64,000 nt of DNA from Psychrobacillus vulpis (GTDB lineage: Bacteria; Bacillota; Bacilli; Bacillales_A; Planococcaceae), in NCBI RefSeq assembly GCF_006861825.1, contig NZ_VDGI01000005.1, forward strand, positions 1 through 64,000. The letters run 5' to 3'. The notes under the pieces were generated by a model. It did no database searches, was not told the DNA's origin, and was given only the letters and a program-made list of their open reading frames with translations. Numbering within the stretch: position 1 is the stretch's first letter; each line of letters begins with the position of its first letter. The position numbers and the translations under genes are program-made. Below are positions 42,936 to 51,755 of the stretch, in pieces.

Positions 42936-43085
42936 GGAAAAAAGGAGGGGGAAAGTGGCATAGTCATTCCCACCCCTCCAAAAAAAGATTCTCCGGTAAT
43001 GATGTAGCAACGTTTAGTACTAAGCCCTCCGGTAATAGTGGAGACAAGATGCACTTAAAGGGTGCTCGCGCATTTCTTAAAAGAT
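42936..43085. repeat. Structured repeat, family E copy 1
   Basis: Hairpin GGAGGGG...CCCCTCC (42944-42979) followed by the conserved tail CCGGTAATGATGTAGCAACG, AGTACTAAG, GGTAATAGT and GCACTTAAAGGG. The tail matches copies at 43265-43490 and 46804-47035; the left flank is lost or cut by the ferritin gene. Confidence 0.7.
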
Positions 43086-43104
43086 AAATAAATTATCTAT
43101 CAAA

Positions 43105-43232
43105 TAGCCACTACGAGAATTTAGCGCTTTGGCATTCGCTTTCCGCGGGCGTTGACTCAGTCTCCTCGCTGCTCTGCGGGGTCTTCGGCAAACGCTATTC
43201 CCGCAGGAGTGTCGCCTTTTTCAACGATTTTC
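43105..43232. repeat. Chimeric repeat: family B left end, family A right end
   Basis: The left end GAATTTAGCGCTTTGGCATT and its outer flank (AAATTATCTATCAAATAG) match the inverse of the family B element at 52081-52206. The right end GTCGCCTTTTTCAACGATTT is that of family A. The switch falls in the shared GC-rich core. Confidence 0.75.
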
Positions 43233-43264
43233 TAGAAATGAAAAAGTATTTATTCTATAAATAG

Positions 43265-43490
43265 ATTCTTTCATTAACCTTAAGCAAAAGCAAACTGACT
43301 CCAACCATTTCAAGCGACGGACAAACGACAGCCAAAGGATTACCGAAAAAGAGCGACGGGAAGTGGCTAGCCACTTCCCGTCGCTCTTAAAGCTTATCCG
43401 GTAGTAAGATGGCCGACATACTGTCCAAAGCACGCAAGAAACGATGAAGAGAAGATGCACTTAGAGGGCGCGCTGGGATATACAACTTCC
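43265..43490. repeat. Structured repeat, family E copy 2
   Basis: A perfect 36-base palindrome at 43351-43386 (GAGCGACGGGAAGTGGCT and its inverse) sits between GGATTACCG and CCGGTAGTAAGATG. The tail AGATGCACTTAGAGGGCGC and the left flank TTCTTTCATTAACC align with copy 3. No gene is supported here. Confidence 0.75.
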
Positions 43491-43754
43491 CGGAAGCTTG
43501 AAGATACAACGAATGTTCCTTGCAGAGTTAATTCGGCAACACCGATAACAGTTAAAAGTGACTCCTCTCCTAACAAAAATACTGTTATTTGTAAAATTGC
43601 AGTATTTTGAATCATTTATTACGTTTTACGTTTTCACTTTATTTAATGCAACAAAATTATTTAAAAAATAATACCGCTCTTACAGAATAGAATAATGTAA
43701 GAGAGGTATTGATGTGAGGGTAAGTTATTAGAATACTAGGAACGTAAACCAACT

Positions 43755-44600
43755 TTAGTAGAAGACATTTAACTTGAGCCAAAGTGCTTCGAGTTCCTCT
43801 AAACGCTCGGTATTATCAGCTTCTTTATACTTTCCAACGAATGCTAATATTAGATTAATCATACTCATGGATGCAGCAAATGAATCAAAAAAAGAGGAAA
43901 AATCACTTTTAGTATAAAGAGCCAAATCGGCGTTCGGTATTAAAGGTGAAGAAAAATTATCAGTTAACGCAATGGTGCAAGCATTTCTCTCTTTAGCATA
44001 TCGAAATAACTCTAGGGTGCTTCGTGTATAGCGTGCAGTGCTAATTGCAAACGCAACATCATTTTGGTCAATTGAAAGCATTTTTTCTCCATCTGTTTCT
44101 AACACTTCGACATGAGTGACGTTTCCAAGGAGCATGCCTAAATAGTAATTTAAGAACATTCCTGGAGAGCCAGCACTACGACTTGAAATAATATAAATAT
44201 TTTCAGCTGCTAAAATGGCTTTTATTACTTTTTCAAATTGATAAGTATCAATCTCTTCAATAATACTTTGTACATTATGAACATCTTGCATTATGTAATT
44301 TTTGATTTGTTCATCAATCGTGTTCCCTAGAGATTGATCATTTTTCAAACGTTCTGTTGTTTTAAGCTTTCGTTGAAGCCTGTTTTGGATATGACACTGT
44401 AAGTCAGGATACCCTTTATAACCCAGTGCATTTGCAAACCGGACCACAGTAGCATCACTAACACACACTTCCTTCGCTAATTTTTCAACCGTTTGAAATG
44501 GGATATTATTTGGATTGTCTAAAACATATTGAGCTACCTTCTTTTGTGATTTGCTTAAACTGTTCATTTGGCTTGCAATTTCAAGATATGGATCTCGCAT
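43755..44600 (-). CDS. MurR/RpiR-family transcriptional regulator
   Basis: A 281-residue regulator. The N-terminal HTH_6 domain is at residues 5-75 (SQKKVAQYVLDNPNNIPFQT, VEKLAKEVCVSDATVVRFAN). The SIS sugar-phosphate-binding domain is at 120-255 (IYIISSRSAGSPGMFLNYYL, AFAISTARYTRSTLELFRY). The ATG follows GAGAGGAGAC. It is divergent from the class III aminotransferase gene. The ligand may be an amino sugar phosphate or related compound. Confidence 0.88.
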   Translation of the reverse strand: MRDPYLEIASQMNSLSKSQKKVAQYVLDNPNNIPFQTVEKLAKEVCVSDATVVRFANALGYKGYPDLQCHIQNRLQRKLKTTERLKNDQSLGNTIDEQIKNYIMQDVHNVQSIIEEIDTYQFEKVIKAILAAENIYIISSRSAGSPGMFLNYYLGMLLGNVTHVEVLETDGEKMLSIDQNDVAFAISTARYTRSTLELFRYAKERNACTIALTDNFSSPLIPNADLALYTKSDFSSFFDSFAASMSMINLILAFVGKYKEADNTERLEELEALWLKLNVFY

Positions 44601-44861
44601 ATTAGAAAGTCTCCTCTCGCTCTGATTTCAATATTTTTCACATTAATTTAAAGTATTTTATACTTATTATGCCATAGTTAGAAACTAAATTTATGAACCT
44701 CAACTTCCATTCATCTAATTTTTCATCGCAATTATAAAAATAATGTGTTATATAAAACTCTTTACCATACGTCGTTTTCTCTATGTAAATACAAGTGTTA
44801 TATAAAAAATGAATTTTAATTTTCAAAAAGAAGTTGCTTTTCTAATAATCAAAGCATATTA

Positions 44862-44908
44862 TGAAATAAAATAATCATATTTATCTATAAAGTGAAATAA
44901 ATATTTCA
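44862..44908. promoter_or_regulatory. Tandem TGAAAT sites, candidate RpiR operators
   Basis: A perfect palindrome TGAAAT-AAAT-ATTTCA at 44893-44908 and a weaker copy TGAAATAAAATAATCA at 44862, spaced 31 bases (about three helical turns). They lie just before the aminotransferase ribosome site. Confidence 0.55.
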
Positions 44909-44928
44909 TAATTAGGAGGAATAATTGT

Positions 44929-46314
44929 ATGCAATCATCAACTGAAAATTTGTTTACAGTAGAAACATCCAAAAGTATTTTCGAAGAAGCTTGTACTTAT
45001 ATTCCGGGAGGGGTAACTGCCCATATCAAATATATGACTCCACATCCAATTGTTATGAAAGAAGCAAAAGGATCTAAATTAGTAGACGTGGATGGTAATG
45101 TTTACATCGATTATTTGTTATGTTCAGGTTCTTTACTAACTGGACATGGTCATCCTGCTATTACAGAAGCAGTCACAAATCAGCTACATGATATGGGTAC
45201 AACTATTTTCGGGACTCCTCACTTATTAGAACAACAAATGGCGAAGAGAGTCATTGAACTATACAACGGTATTGAAATGGCACGCTTTACAAACTCTGGT
45301 TTAGAAGCAACTCTACTAGCTATTCGTATTGCGAAAGGATTTACTGGCCGTGAAAAATTAGCCAAATTCGAAGGCCATTACCATGGTGGGTACGATCAAT
45401 CTTTAATTAGTGTGAACCCTACAATGGAAGAAGCGGGCGATACTAAGCGACCAACTCCAGTTCCAGAATCACGTGGAATCTCTAATTACTACCTTGAAAA
45501 AACAGTCGTTCTTCCTTTTAATGATTTAGAAGCAACCATTCAACTATTAACTGAAAATAAAGATGAAATTGCTGCAGTTATTATGGAGCCTGTTCAAGGT
45601 GGATACATTCCAGCAACACAGGAGTTTATGGAAGGCTTACGTGAAATCACAGAGAAATACGGCATTGTTTTAATCTTCGATGAAGTAAAAACAGGTTTCC
45701 GTGTAAGTATGGGGGGTGCACAAGGCTACTATAATATCGCACCAGATATTACAACTTTAGGAAAGGTTTTAGGAGGTGGTTTCCCAGTTGGACTTGTAGG
45801 TGGCCGTAAAGAGATTATGGAGATTACAAATCCAATTAGTAGTCGAGATATTTTAAGCGCTAGTGTTGAAACTAACAAAGAAAAGAACGGGAACAAAGAC
45901 AGTGTTTTATTCCACTCAGGTACTTACTATGGGCACCCAACCATCCTAAGTGCTGGGAAAGCAACCTTAGATCTACTAGAAAAAGACGGTATATTAGATA
46001 AAACAATCGAACGCACAATGTGGTTGCGTCAAGAGTTAGAAGCTCTTTATGCACGCTATGGTGTTACGATGAAAACGATTGGCTTAGGTACAATCTTTAA
46101 CATAGTCTTCACAGATAAAGAAATTCTAAATTATCGCGATATGCAGGAGTCAGATTTTTCAATGCGTGACAAAATAGATCGACGCTTACTTGAGTTAGGC
46201 GTCTACATCAAGCCGCTAACTCGCTACTCTATGTCTACTGAACATACACAAGAAGATTTAGAAAAAACCGTTGCACTTCATGAACAAGTGTTAAAAGAAC
46301 TTACAAATAAATAA
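44929..46314 (+). CDS. Class III PLP-dependent aminotransferase, GSA aminomutase-like
   Basis: A 461-residue aminotransferase related to glutamate-1-semialdehyde aminomutase. Key segments: NSGLEATLLAIRIAKGFTGR, VIMEPVQGGYIP, IFDEVKTGFRVSMGG, and the PLP lysine in TTLGKVLGGGFPVG. A ~30-residue insert rich in Asn/Lys (ISSRDILSASVETNKEKNGN) follows the active-site region. It stands alone with an RpiR regulator and no haem genes, so a catabolic amine or amino-sugar role is more likely than haem synthesis (inference). The ATG follows AGGAGGAAT. Confidence 0.85.
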   Translation: MQSSTENLFTVETSKSIFEEACTYIPGGVTAHIKYMTPHPIVMKEAKGSKLVDVDGNVYIDYLLCSGSLLTGHGHPAITEAVTNQLHDMGTTIFGTPHLLEQQMAKRVIELYNGIEMARFTNSGLEATLLAIRIAKGFTGREKLAKFEGHYHGGYDQSLISVNPTMEEAGDTKRPTPVPESRGISNYYLEKTVVLPFNDLEATIQLLTENKDEIAAVIMEPVQGGYIPATQEFMEGLREITEKYGIVLIFDEVKTGFRVSMGGAQGYYNIAPDITTLGKVLGGGFPVGLVGGRKEIMEITNPISSRDILSASVETNKEKNGNKDSVLFHSGTYYGHPTILSAGKATLDLLEKDGILDKTIERTMWLRQELEALYARYGVTMKTIGLGTIFNIVFTDKEILNYRDMQESDFSMRDKIDRRLLELGVYIKPLTRYSMSTEHTQEDLEKTVALHEQVLKELTNK

Positions 46315-46357
46315 CAAAAAAACAGCATCGAGATTATGATTTGGATGCTGTTTTTTT
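46315..46357 (+). terminator. Terminator of the aminotransferase gene
   Basis: AACAGCATC and GATGCTGTT arms, A-run before and T-run after. Confidence 0.85.
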
Positions 46358-46429
46358 AATTGCTTAGGAAACTATAAAATTTTTAACTTGTGTATAACTT
46401 TCTACAAGTGTTTCTACATCCAGATTTCT

Positions 46430-46565
46430 TCGCCTTGCTCCTGAGTAAGCTCGTCGCAGAAGTTAGTGCCTGTCGGAGGCCTGCGCGAAGCAGGTCATAC
46501 AGTCGTTGCGACACGATGTCGTGAACTTAGACTGTATTTCCCTAGTATAGACGCTTGCGCTTTTG
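46430..46565. repeat. Non-coding GC-rich repeat-like block
   Basis: Starts TTGCTCCTGAGTAAGCTCG, a phrase also seen at 60301-60321 and, degenerate, near 56371. It contains inverted CCTGCGCGAAGCAGG and GTCGTTGCGACACGATG and ends CTTGCGCTTTT. No gene is seen. Confidence 0.45.
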
Positions 46566-46803
46566 TTCAAAGATAAGAAAGTGTATAAAAAATAAGCATG
46601 CCGTGAATCCCATGTTCATGGTATTTTTATTTGGATTAGTAGGACTGCTGAATTTCTTTCGAAAAAAGTAATTTGTATAACCCATTTTTCACTTATCATT
46701 TTAGAATACGATGCTAGAAAAAATAAGGAGTATCTATTTATAACGAAGCAAAGAGCGCCCGAAATTGTATCTTCGGGCGTAGATCTAACTATTGGAAAAC
46801 ATT

Positions 46804-47035
46804 TTTTCTTTCATTAACCAAACCAAAAGTAGCCTGTCTGTGAACATTCCAAGAGGGCGCCGTACAAACGTCAGTCACAAGATTACCGAAAAAGAAGAGG
46901 GTTGTAAGTGGCATCGTCACTTACAACCCTCCAAAAAACATCCTTCGGTAATGATGTAGCAAACGTGCAGTACTAAGTCATCCAGGAATAGTCGAGATAA
47001 ATTGCGCTTAAAGGGCGCTTGGGTTTTTCTTATTG
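46804..47035. repeat. Structured repeat, family E copy 3
   Basis: A 14-base stem GAGGGTTGTAAGTG (46897-46910) pairs with 46918-46931, flanked by GATTACCGAA and TTCGGTAATGATG, which also pair. The stem sequence differs from copy 2 while the flanks match. It ends GCGCTTAAAGGGCGCTTGGG. Confidence 0.75.
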
Positions 47036-47042
47036 TTACTAT

Positions 47043-47954
47043 TCAAAACCCAAAAACACATAAAACTAAAGCAACAGTTCCAATTAGGTGGTTAATAATT
47101 GTAAGTTGAATGGACCGGACATGCTCTCCTTTTTTCAATCGATAGGCAACTTGACAGGCACCGTATAAAAGCCATAATGACGCATATGCAGCTATGTGAA
47201 AGGTTCCATACTTACTTTCCCAAAACGAGTAAAATCCGAGTATAAGGGCAATGGCTAAATAATTTATCCAATGATGTGTCCAGTTTAATGACCATTCACG
47301 GCGCTTTATAATAGGAAATTTGTGTTTAAACCATAGAGTCACGGAAAATGGAGCAAAGAATAATATAATTAGTCCAAAAACCATTCCTAAATTCGAATTA
47401 GGATTCTTAAATAAGTCCATATAAATATCAGACCAACTAGTAGCGTGAATATACAATAATTCATTTGTATTGATGTCTAGAAAAACAGAGGGGCTTAATC
47501 CTTTTAATCGGCGTTCTGTACCTCCATCGTACTTTACTAATATATCTACACTTTCACTATCATACGACCTAAAGTTCTCTTTAGAGATGGGTACTGCTGA
47601 TTGTAAAAATATCTCAAGCTGTTCAAGCATCTTTGTGTCCTTTATAACACCAACATGTAAGTAAAAGCTGGACCACTTTTCAAAAAACGTATCCATATTT
47701 CCATTCGTAAAATAATATACTTTTTCAATGGATTGATCAGTGGAAGCTGAAGTAGTAGGTTTAGTCGTTTCAGTTGTCACTAAGTAAAAGGTTAATAAGC
47801 ACGTTGCAATCAGTGTAACGGTGCCAATGAAAGAAATAGTCCAATTTTTGATAGGCTTTGCTGTTGTATTTATAATTGTTAGGATAGCTGCATTTTGTTG
47901 TGCCTTTGTTTGTGTGAGTTTACGCATTTGTTCAAAACGATGTTGTTCATTCAT
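47043..47954 (-). CDS. Putative anti-sigma factor membrane protein
   Basis: A 303-residue protein encoded directly after the ECF sigma gene, overlapping it by eight bases. A cytoplasmic N terminus (~45 residues, Gln/Lys-rich) precedes one span (WTISFIGTVTLIATCLLTFY), an external domain of ~120 residues (IEKVYYFTNGNMDTFFEKWS), then four or so spans. Position and topology suggest an anti-sigma factor, although no ZAS zinc motif is visible. The ATG at 47954 follows GGGAGGTG. Confidence 0.7.
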   Translation of the reverse strand: MNEQHRFEQMRKLTQTKAQQNAAILTIINTTAKPIKNWTISFIGTVTLIATCLLTFYLVTTETTKPTTSASTDQSIEKVYYFTNGNMDTFFEKWSSFYLHVGVIKDTKMLEQLEIFLQSAVPISKENFRSYDSESVDILVKYDGGTERRLKGLSPSVFLDINTNELLYIHATSWSDIYMDLFKNPNSNLGMVFGLIILFFAPFSVTLWFKHKFPIIKRREWSLNWTHHWINYLAIALILGFYSFWESKYGTFHIAAYASLWLLYGACQVAYRLKKGEHVRSIQLTIINHLIGTVALVLCVFGF

Positions 47955-48438
47955 CTTCCGCACCTCCCATTTTTAAACGTAATGCTTGCATCGCGCGCTT
48001 TAACGTATTTTTAACTTTCTCTTCATTCCAATTAAGTATTTCTGCAGTTTCTTTTATGGATAACTCTTCTATTTTTCTCCATATAATTACTTCCCGGTAG
48101 GAAGGTTTTAATTTTCCTAAAGCATCATACAGCTCACGTACTTCCTCCATACCGAAGAAAGGGTGCTCATCGGCTTTTTCATGGATCACTAAAAATGGTG
48201 TAAATTTAATAAGTCGCTTTCTACGCAAGTAATCAAACGCAATATTTCGTGCTGTTTTTCGAAGCCATCCTTGTATTTCAGCTGGTGTTCTATGTACGTC
48301 GCCCAAATTAACAAAGCGAATAAAGACTTCCTGTGTTAAATCTTCTGCTACCTGCCTATGCTGCACTAAATATGTCATATACCTAAATATAGGCGGGCTG
48401 AACTGCTTATAAATATTCGCTATCTCAAAATCATTCAC
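47947..48438 (-). CDS. ECF-type RNA polymerase sigma factor
   Basis: A 163-residue sigma-70 family factor. Region 2 is FRYMTYLVQHRQVAEDLTQE with WLRKTARNIAFDYLRRKR; region 4 is LGKLKPSYREVIIWRKIEEL followed by SIKETAEILNWNEEKVKNTL. The GTG start at 48438 lies seven bases after GGAGGTG; the frame extends upstream without a site. It is coupled to a membrane partner, the usual sigma/anti-sigma layout for envelope stress. Confidence 0.88.
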   Translation of the reverse strand: MNDFEIANIYKQFSPPIFRYMTYLVQHRQVAEDLTQEVFIRFVNLGDVHRTPAEIQGWLRKTARNIAFDYLRRKRLIKFTPFLVIHEKADEHPFFGMEEVRELYDALGKLKPSYREVIIWRKIEELSIKETAEILNWNEEKVKNTLKRAMQALRLKMGGAEDE

Positions 48439-48487
48439 AAACTGCACCTCCATACTACTTAATACGAATGAAAAGTTAAAAAGGGTC

Positions 48488-48518
48488 AAAAAAACCCATT
48501 AGAATAATTCTAATGGGT
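48488..48518 (-). terminator. Terminator before the sigma gene, minus strand
   Basis: ACCCATTAGAAT and ATTCTAATGGGT form a 12-base stem; on the minus strand it is followed by a run of seven T. It separates the 94-residue membrane gene from the sigma gene. Confidence 0.88.
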
Positions 48519-48526
48519 ACATAAAG

Positions 48527-48811
48527 TTAAAAAGCTTCTTTTCTAAAAAAACCTACAATCAATAAAACTAAGCCTATGATAAAAAAGGTAGGAAACAATA
48601 ACATCATCATTCCAACTGCAGCGAATCCATCGCCTTCAATAATTCCGACTAAAATACTAATTATCCACCCGAGGAATGGCGTAATTATGAACATCGTGAT
48701 AATTCCCCAAATGATTAGTTTTCTCTTAAGACTTTTTCTTAGAGTTAAAATAAATCCAAGAAAAACGCCCCCAAGGATTATTAAGCTAACAAGAACAATT
48801 GCATTAATCAT
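48527..48811 (-). CDS. Small three-span membrane protein
   Basis: A 94-residue protein, almost wholly hydrophobic, with three spans (AIVLVSLIILGGVFLGFILT, LIIWGIITMFIITPFLGWII, FPTFFIIGLVLLIVGFF). The ATG follows TTGGAG. Function unknown. It precedes the sigma gene on the same strand but is separated by a terminator. Confidence 0.6.
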   Translation of the reverse strand: MINAIVLVSLIILGGVFLGFILTLRKSLKRKLIIWGIITMFIITPFLGWIISILVGIIEGDGFAAVGMMMLLFPTFFIIGLVLLIVGFFRKEAF

Positions 48812-48835
48812 ATAAGAACTCCAATCTCATGTGAT

Positions 48836-49161
48836 TTAACTAAAAAAGTACGGGTAATACGTAATAATAGTTATTAAAAAGCTTATCCCTGCAAATAATG
48901 TAATACCTAAAGTAATTGGGGACATTTTGAATTGAAACTGCTTTATACCACCAGTGTTTTGACCAGTCCAACCTCTTGTAGTTCCATTAAATTGGTTATT
49001 CGTTTGGTTAAAATACAATTGAGACAACCAAACACATCCGAATACAGCAAGTCCCCTAAAAATATTGTATCGATGAAAACCCATCCGAAAAAAAGCGAAA
49101 CTACCCAAAGCGAAATTGTTTCAATAGCTATTGTAGTTAACACAATAGAACTTTTTCTCAT
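48836..49161 (-). pseudogene. Small membrane protein gene with a frameshift in a G-run
   Basis: A start at 49161 (GAGGGTG upstream) opens MRKSSIVLTTIAIETISLWV and two spans, reading up to FIDTIFLG. Then a run of four G (49053-49056 on the plus strand as CCCC) shifts the frame. The continuation GLAVFGCVWLSQLYFNQTNN and SPITLGITLFAGISFLITII is in the next frame to 48836. One extra G would fuse both into a ~108-residue protein. It is a true frameshift, phase variation or a sequencing slip. Confidence 0.7.
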
Positions 49162-49232
49162 AACGACTACACCCTCAAATTTTCGTTTCGTATATAACAA
49201 AATCTTCCATAATTCATCCGGTAAATTCTCTT

Positions 49233-50210
49233 TCACTTATCTTTATACTCACTCTTTAAAAGAATGTCCTCAGCAGGCATTTGCGTCCACTCTTCGACAG
49301 GTACATCCGGGTTTTTTTCAAGAAAACCCTCCATAATTTCATGCCCTATTTTATAATTGGACCATACATCTAGTCCCCTATAGTGGTTTCCTTTGAAGAA
49401 TTCATACCATAGACCAGTGTCGGTTGAATCCAAATTTTCTATAAATAGCTTCCGACCCTGTTCTTCGGAATACCCTGTTAATGGTTCTATCCATGGTACT
49501 TGAACATTTGGGTATACCATTTTGGCGAAGGCATCTGCTTTCCCTTCCAATACACTTCTTTCCAGCAATGTGTATGAATCACGATATTCCATAGCCACTA
49601 CGTGATGGTACTCATGGGCAATCGTATACTGTAAGTCATCTACGAGAAACAAAGGATCAATCGTTATAATGATAGTATTTTTGTTCCATGCCTCACCGGT
49701 TACATAATTCATTACTTTCAAATCAGGCTTAAATTCAGGAAGAAAAGGTAAAAGATATACGGACTTATTACCTCCGGGAAGTCGGTCAGCTGATTCCTTT
49801 AAAGCTGCCACTATCGAATCAGTAATTAGTTTTTGCTTGTCGATCAATGCATCAATTGTTTTCTCCAACTCTTCAATATCCGTAGGAGTTGTGAGCATCC
49901 AATTGTCCTCTAAAAAGGCGTAACCAGGATTTGATCTAAATGCTTCCACCACTGCTTGTGTGTATAGAGCATCCAAATTGTCTGGTTGTTTTTTAGCGCT
50001 CTCTAAAAAGTTTTCGAACTCTTCATAGTAAGTATAAACTTTAAATTCTTGTTCATTATGCTGAAATACTAACGGGCTTTGAATGGATTGTTTTGTTGAA
50101 CTTTCGGCTGATTCCGTCTTATCTGAACAACCAAAAAGTAAGAACGAAAAACAAATCGCGATAAAAAAACGAGACAGTTTTTTCATATTAATCATAATCT
50201 CCATTCTCAT
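49233..50210 (-). CDS. DUF2268-type zinc protease lipoprotein
   Basis: A 325-residue lipid-anchored extracellular protein. The signal peptide ends in FLLFGCSDK. The DUF2268 catalytic motif is TIAHEYHHVVAMEY (HExxH near residue 195), and VLEGKADAFAK supplies the third ligand Glu. This predicted protease family is poorly characterised. Starts at 50210 and 50186 are both possible; the latter gives a shorter signal peptide. It is upstream of small membrane genes and the ECF sigma gene on one strand. Confidence 0.83.
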   Translation of the reverse strand: MRMEIMINMKKLSRFFIAICFSFLLFGCSDKTESAESSTKQSIQSPLVFQHNEQEFKVYTYYEEFENFLESAKKQPDNLDALYTQAVVEAFRSNPGYAFLEDNWMLTTPTDIEELEKTIDALIDKQKLITDSIVAALKESADRLPGGNKSVYLLPFLPEFKPDLKVMNYVTGEAWNKNTIIITIDPLFLVDDLQYTIAHEYHHVVAMEYRDSYTLLERSVLEGKADAFAKMVYPNVQVPWIEPLTGYSEEQGRKLFIENLDSTDTGLWYEFFKGNHYRGLDVWSNYKIGHEIMEGFLEKNPDVPVEEWTQMPAEDILLKSEYKDK

Positions 50211-50285
50211 GAAAAGTTAGATAATTCTAAATGTACAATAATATTACGGTAGATGCTGAAAAAGGTTTCAATTATTTTACAATTG

Positions 50286-50315
50286 AAAAAGCGCCTGAAA
50301 GAATCTTCAGGCGCT
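50286..50315 (-). terminator. Terminator of the rRNA methyltransferase gene, minus strand
   Basis: AGCGCCTGAA and TTCAGGCGCT; on the minus strand TTTTT follows. Confidence 0.82.
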
Positions 50316-50386
50316 ACTAAAAAATTAGGAAGTATTATTTTTCTCTATAATGTAGACTTAAGTGGATGCATTGTTTAGAAATTAAA

Positions 50387-51577
50387 TTATTTCGTCCTCA
50401 CAAAGAGTACCTTCAAATAATTTCCCTCTTTAAAAAGCGGGGAGATACTAAAATCACTAGGAAGAGAAAATTCTTCCTCAATTGTGTATTTACGATTACT
50501 TTCATTAAATGCTTTATCAACAAAGCTTTTGAATTTTTTCATTCCAAACGTTGCGTTGTTAGTTGAGGCAACGATGACACCATTCTTTTCCGTTATAGCA
50601 ATAGCGTCTTTTAACAAGTTCGTATAGTCTTTTGAAGAACTAAATGTATATTTCTTTGAACGTGCAAAGCTTGGAGGATCTAGAATAACAACATCAAAAG
50701 CTAGTTCTTTTCGTTTGGCATATTTGAAGTAATCAAATACGTCCATCACTATAATATCTTGTTTCTCCGGATCGATTCCATTTACTTCAAACTGTTCCGT
50801 CGTTTTGCTTAAGCTTCGTTTTGCTAAGTCCACACTAGTCGTTTTCGTTGCACCACCTGCAGCAGCAAAGACGGAAAAGGCACCAGTATATGAAAAAGTA
50901 TTCAGTACATTTTTTCCTTTAGAGTAAGTATCTCGAATTTTTTTACGAACGTCACGCTGGTCTAAAAATACACCAACCATTGCACCATCATTTAAGTAAA
51001 TAGCAAAGTTTTGTCCGTTTTCCTTCACGATCAGTGGAAACTCACCACGTTCACCTTTGACAAAATCATCGTCCTCTAAATATTGCCCTTTCGTATCAAA
51101 TCGTTTCTTCTCATAAATACCTTTAAACGAAACAGACGTCTCAAGAGCCTCTAAAATCATTTCTTTAAAGGAATAGATTCCTTCACTATACCAGCTTATC
51201 AAATAAAACTCGTCGAAATAATCAATCGTTAAGCCGCCAATTCCATCGCCTTCTCCGTTAAAGACACGAAAAGCAGTTGTATCCTTATTACCATAGTAAT
51301 CCGCACGCTGCTTAATAGCTGCAGTAATTTTCTTATGGAAGAAAGCGGTGTCGATTGGCTCATCTTCATTTTTCGTTAAAAGCCAGCCTATCCCTTTATT
51401 CTGCTTTCCTACATAGCCTTTACCAACAAATTTACCAGCTGGATTGCGCAGTTTAATAATAGACCCTTCTTCTAAAGATTCGATTTCGTTGAACCCATCT
51501 TTTAGGAAAATCGGAACACCTTTTTGTAAATCCTGTGAAAGGGCATCTTTAATTTTTATATCTAATTCTTTTTGCAT
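50387..51577 (-). CDS. Class I SAM-dependent rRNA methyltransferase (RlmI/YccW-like)
   Basis: A 396-residue cytosine-C5 methyltransferase-like protein. A PUA domain at the N terminus (SLEEGSIIKLRNPAGKFVGK) is followed by an EEHEE-type fold and the Rossmann domain (VLNTFSYTGAFSVFAAAGGA, motif I) with catalytic segment VVILDPPSFARSK. It probably methylates 23S rRNA. The ATG at 51577 follows AAGGA; ATG 51586 lacks a good site. Single gene. Confidence 0.88.
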   Translation of the reverse strand: MQKELDIKIKDALSQDLQKGVPIFLKDGFNEIESLEEGSIIKLRNPAGKFVGKGYVGKQNKGIGWLLTKNEDEPIDTAFFHKKITAAIKQRADYYGNKDTTAFRVFNGEGDGIGGLTIDYFDEFYLISWYSEGIYSFKEMILEALETSVSFKGIYEKKRFDTKGQYLEDDDFVKGERGEFPLIVKENGQNFAIYLNDGAMVGVFLDQRDVRKKIRDTYSKGKNVLNTFSYTGAFSVFAAAGGATKTTSVDLAKRSLSKTTEQFEVNGIDPEKQDIIVMDVFDYFKYAKRKELAFDVVILDPPSFARSKKYTFSSSKDYTNLLKDAIAITEKNGVIVASTNNATFGMKKFKSFVDKAFNESNRKYTIEEEFSLPSDFSISPLFKEGNYLKVLFVRTK

Positions 51578-51755
51578 GATAGTCATCCTTAAAGTTCTTT
51601 TTTGTTCATTATCACATATGAAAGCATTTAAAAAAAGAAATGCGATAAATAAATTCGTAACGAGTCACACGCCCCCCGCACGAAGCGAGAGGACACTGAA
51701 AAAGTCCCTATAATTCGATTTTTCCAAATGAGGTAGTCTAATATTCCAGTAAATA

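Noticed and set aside
43351-43386. Perfect palindrome considered as a simple terminator
   Set aside because: No T-run follows and no gene ends nearby; its match to the other family E copies explains it better.
43221-43615. Overlapping minus-strand frames of 73-79 codons
   Set aside because: They lie across repeats of families A and E and lack ribosome sites.
44638-44826. 62-codon minus-strand frame upstream of the RpiR gene
   Set aside because: AT-rich intergenic sequence with no ribosome site and atypical composition.
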